Assembly: GCA_937900215.1 (NCBI GenBank)
Contig: CALCFH010000259.1
Location: 1 to 6,691 of the forward strand
Length of the DNA: 6,691 nt
Reading direction: 5' to 3'
Origin: an uncultured Cryomorphaceae bacterium
GTDB lineage: Bacteria; Bacteroidota; Bacteroidia; Flavobacteriales; Schleiferiaceae
Part shown: one piece after another, positions 4,500-6,691 of the stretch
How the letters are laid out: every line of letters begins with the position of its first letter
Position numbering within the stretch: position 1 is the first letter of the stretch
The notes under the pieces: model-generated
Database searches by the model: none
Told to the model about the DNA's origin: nothing
What the model saw: the letters and a program-made list of their open reading frames with translations, nothing else
Position numbers and translations under genes: made by a program

Positions 4500-5474
4500 T
4501 TGGAAGAATTCAAAAATACGCTATTCGAATTAGCCAATGGCGGTAATTTTGAATCCATCGCCTTAGAGGTGTTTCGCTATCAGTTCCAAAACAATCCGAT
4601 TTATAAACAATGGTGTCTGGCGCTTGGAAAAGGGGAAGAACTTGTACATTCCCTTGCAGATATTCCCTTCCTCCCTATTTCCTTTTTTAAAACGCATAAG
4701 GTATATGCCTCCAACGAAACTTATTCTATGCGTTTTTTGAGCAGCGGAACGGGGTCGGAGGGAAGATCAAAACACTTTGTTCGCTCTCTCGATCTGTACC
4801 ACGCAATAAGCCTTGAGGCTTTTCAATTCGCTTTCGGGAAGTTGGAAGGACCCATCCTAGCTCTTCTTCCACACTACTTAGAAAACGGCGATTCTTCCTT
4901 GGTAGAAATGTGCAGGCATTGGATGGATAAAACGCAACATCCCGCTTCGGGCTTTTATTTGAAAGACAAAGACAGACTTATTGACCAATTGCAGAGCTTG
5001 GAAGAACAGAAAACACCCGCTTGGCTCATTGGGGTGTCGTATGCTTTGCTAGATCTTGCTGTAGACTTTCCTCTTCGTTTAAAATACGTGAAGGTGATGG
5101 AGACGGGCGGAATGAAAGGGAGAGGAAGGGAAATGATTCGTGAAGAACTGCATGCCATCCTAAAAGAAAAGCTGGGCTGTAACACCGTTTACTCTGAATA
5201 TGGAATGACGGAGTTATTGTCTCAGGCCTATTATAAAGAAGAGGCCGGATTTGATTGTCCGCCTTGGATGAAGATTCGATTCCGAGATCCGCGCAATCCG
5301 CTCGACCATACCGAAACGCGCAAGAGTGGCGTTGTAAACATCATTGATTTAGCCAATGTGTATTCTTGTTCTTTTATTGCTACCGACGATCTAGGAAGAA
5401 AAACCCAACATGGCTTTGAAATTGTAGGAAGGCTAGATACTTCCGATCTTCGGGGCTGCAATCTCCTTATTTAA
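4500..5474 (+). CDS. LuxE/PaaK-like acyl transferase (ANL adenylate-forming family)
   Basis: This is an adenylate-forming enzyme of the LuxE/PaaK type, which activates a carboxylic acid with ATP and passes the acyl group to a thiol or protein. Counting from TTG at 4500 (324 residues, about the length I expect for Bacteroidetes members), the motifs are SSGTGSEGRSKHFV (81-94, nucleotide-binding loop), METGGMKGRGRE (200-211), YSEYGMTELLSQAY (231-244), ATDDLGR (294-300) and the closing IVGRLDTSDLRGCNLL (308-323). LuxE itself has an acyl-accepting cysteine near its C-terminus; whether Cys320 is equivalent is unknown. The start is uncertain. TTG at 4500 fits the family N-terminus, TTG at 4473 adds nine residues, and ATG at 4419 would overlap the lipoprotein signal region. 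No luxC or luxD partner is in view. It is followed after 13 bases by a secreted-protein gene, so the two are probably cotranscribed. Confidence 0.88.
   Translation: MEEFKNTLFELANGGNFESIALEVFRYQFQNNPIYKQWCLALGKGEELVHSLADIPFLPISFFKTHKVYASNETYSMRFLSSGTGSEGRSKHFVRSLDLYHAISLEAFQFAFGKLEGPILALLPHYLENGDSSLVEMCRHWMDKTQHPASGFYLKDKDRLIDQLQSLEEQKTPAWLIGVSYALLDLAVDFPLRLKYVKVMETGGMKGRGREMIREELHAILKEKLGCNTVYSEYGMTELLSQAYYKEEAGFDCPPWMKIRFRDPRNPLDHTETRKSGVVNIIDLANVYSCSFIATDDLGRKTQHGFEIVGRLDTSDLRGCNLLI
4511..4518 (-). promoter_or_regulatory. -7 box for the lipoprotein gene
   Basis: Read on the minus strand this is TATTTTTG, an exact TAnnTTTG match. A TTG lies 16 bases further upstream, shorter than the usual spacing of about 19. 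Transcription would start near 4504, about 36 bases before the ATG at 4468. The element lies within the first codons of the acyl transferase gene. Confidence 0.38.
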
Positions 5475-5487
5475 CTCAAACACTAGA

Positions 5488-6228
5488 ATGAAAAAAAGTA
5501 TTCTCCTCTACGCCTTTCTTAGTCTTACTCTCGCACAAGCACAATACGCCGACTCGCGTTTAGAGGTTCTTTCTCAGGCAGGTGGCGCTCCTTTGTTTGA
5601 GGTAAAAGACTCCACTCGCCTTTGCGTTTTGCCCATTGAAGAAGAGTGGTTTGCGGTGAGCGGTGTATTTCTGGTAGAATCCGATAAGGTGGGTGAATCT
5701 ATGGTTGCAAAAGGAACCGAACTTTTTAACTTAAAAAAAGAAAAGGTAGGCGAAGTTCTCTCTGATATAGATGGAGTGGAAATGCAGGCCATGACGGAAA
5801 GAAAGTTCAGAAACTACTCTAAGCTTATTCTGAGCGGTACGGCCCATAAAAACCGATTTGTAAGTGCATCGGTGCCTGAGTTGGAGATTGAAAACACCTT
5901 GAAAGATAAAAACAGAGGCCGTCAGGAAGAGCGTTTTACGGCTCTTTTTGAAAGCGAAGATTTCGAAAAGCGGGAAGAAGATGAGTTCTTCTATTATGTA
6001 AAACGCTTCGAAAATTGCGGTTTTGAAACAGAACCCGCCTTTAGACTCATTTTGGTTCTAAAGGGCTCTCTTCCGTATTGTGTTATTACCAATGGCACAA
6101 AGTTCAATGCTCCGAAGTTGAAGGAAGTGCGTGATGTTTCGGGCTATACTTTTTCTTATTTCCAAAAGCCCAATGAGAAAAACCACGAGCAGATTGTAAA
6201 TGCGATGTATACCTACCTTCCGTTCTAA
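5488..6228 (+). CDS. Secreted protein of unknown function
   Basis: I do not recognise this 246-residue protein. It has a clear Sec signal peptide, MKKSILLYAFLSLTLAQAQY, with likely cleavage after Ala18 (AQA followed by Q), so it is exported. The mature part is hydrophilic and charged, with an acidic and basic stretch around 130-160 rich in Glu, Lys and Arg. It contains three scattered cysteines (in TRLCVL, ENCGF and PYCVI), no lipobox and no further membrane segment. The ATG follows the stop of the acyl transferase gene by 13 bases, suggesting one operon, though a link between the two functions is not evident. Its TAA stop at 6226-6228 directly touches the stop of the convergent tyrS gene. 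Confidence 0.88.
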   Translation: MKKSILLYAFLSLTLAQAQYADSRLEVLSQAGGAPLFEVKDSTRLCVLPIEEEWFAVSGVFLVESDKVGESMVAKGTELFNLKKEKVGEVLSDIDGVEMQAMTERKFRNYSKLILSGTAHKNRFVSASVPELEIENTLKDKNRGRQEERFTALFESEDFEKREEDEFFYYVKRFENCGFETEPAFRLILVLKGSLPYCVITNGTKFNAPKLKEVRDVSGYTFSYFQKPNEKNHEQIVNAMYTYLPF

Positions 6229-6691
6229 TTAGCTTAGGCGAATTAAATAGTAGTTTTTCTTGCCTTTCTGAACCAAGATCAACTGATTGTTCAACAAATC
6301 TTTGGTGTCGAGTACATAGTCTACCCCTACTTTCTGTTTGTTGATGGATACCCCGTTGGCTTGAAGCATTTTTCTGGCCTCTCCCTTAGAGGCAAATACG
6401 GCTGTGCTTTCTGCTAAGAAATCTAGGATAGGCATGCCGGCGCTCAGTTGATCTCTTGAAACTTCAAATTGGTCTACGCCTTCGAATATATTCATAAGCG
6501 TAGAGGCGTTTAGGCTGCGAAGGCTCTCTTCGGTTCCTTTTCCGAACAATATATCCGATGCGCTTATCGCATTGTCTAGATCTGTGCGCGAGTGTACCCT
6601 TTCGGTTACCTCTTCTGCCAAGGCTCGTTGCAACACCCGGGTATGAGGAGCCTCAGCATGCTCTGCTTCCAAAGCCTCAATTTCTTCTTTG
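6229..6691 (-). CDS. tyrS: Tyrosyl-tRNA synthetase, C-terminal part
   Basis: The 153 residues visible are the C-terminal third of tyrosyl-tRNA synthetase, which charges tRNA-Tyr with tyrosine in the cytoplasm. The gene runs off the right edge, so the catalytic Rossmann domain with its HIGH and KMSKS motifs is outside the window. The visible part begins with KEEIEALEAEHAEAPHTR and RALAEEVTERVH of the anticodon-binding region. ASDILFGKGTEESLRSLN follows, and it ends with an S4 RNA-binding domain (EARKMLQANGVSINKQKV, then YYLIRLS). Bacterial TyrS proteins have about 400-430 residues. The stop TAA (6229-6231) immediately follows the stop of the convergent neighbour, with no room for a separate terminator. 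Confidence 0.97.
   Translation of the reverse strand, partial: KEEIEALEAEHAEAPHTRVLQRALAEEVTERVHSRTDLDNAISASDILFGKGTEESLRSLNASTLMNIFEGVDQFEVSRDQLSAGMPILDFLAESTAVFASKGEARKMLQANGVSINKQKVGVDYVLDTKDLLNNQLILVQKGKKNYYLIRLS

Noticed and set aside
4955..5461. Minus-strand frames within the acyl transferase gene
   Set aside because: The plus-strand gene carries all the family motifs; these are antisense frames.

Overview
The window looks like a Bacteroidota chromosome, probably Flavobacteriia-like. The evidence is the lipoprotein-rich gene content, a Bacteroidetes-type LuxE/PaaK-like acyl transferase, the style of TyrS and SCO1 present, and several exact TAnnTTTG promoter elements (the Bacteroidetes -7 box). 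No ribosomal RNA or tRNA gene was found.

Left part (1-1372). An AT-rich gene for a membrane-anchored leucine-rich-repeat protein (115-1167) sits between two imperfect hairpins shaped like integron attC recombination sites (46-105 and 1172-1232). The first bases of the unit, GTTGCCACCA, are exactly complementary to the TGGTGGCAAC that opens the second hairpin, as expected for an integron gene cassette. No integrase gene is in the window. Right of the cassette is a short stretch that could fold into a structured RNA, ending in a terminator-like hairpin and T-run at 1350-1372.

Middle (1373-3964). Two intact genes form a divergent pair: a lipoprotein with two SnoaL-like domains (minus strand) and an HxlR-family regulator (plus strand). 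They share a 118-base spacer with a good Bacteroidetes promoter and three spaced copies of a GCAAG-containing motif, a likely operator. Both flanks carry gene wreckage that only appears when stops and frameshifts are read through. One piece is the C-terminal end of a short-chain dehydrogenase (1737-1963), followed by a minus-strand terminator. The other is the N-terminal half of a copper-chaperone SCO1/SenC gene (3600-3860) that keeps its CxxxC motif but has two stops. The locus therefore seems to accept and lose accessory genes.

Right part (3965-6691). A small lipoprotein gene (minus) is divergent from a LuxE/PaaK-like adenylate-forming acyl transferase, with very little space between them; each probable promoter lies inside the other gene. 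The acyl transferase is followed after 13 bases by a gene for a secreted protein that I do not recognise. That gene abuts, stop codon to stop codon, the convergent tyrS gene, whose C-terminal third is in the window.

Confidence is high for the intact genes, fairly high for the SCO1 relic, moderate for the integron-cassette reading and the dehydrogenase relic, and low for the structured RNA.
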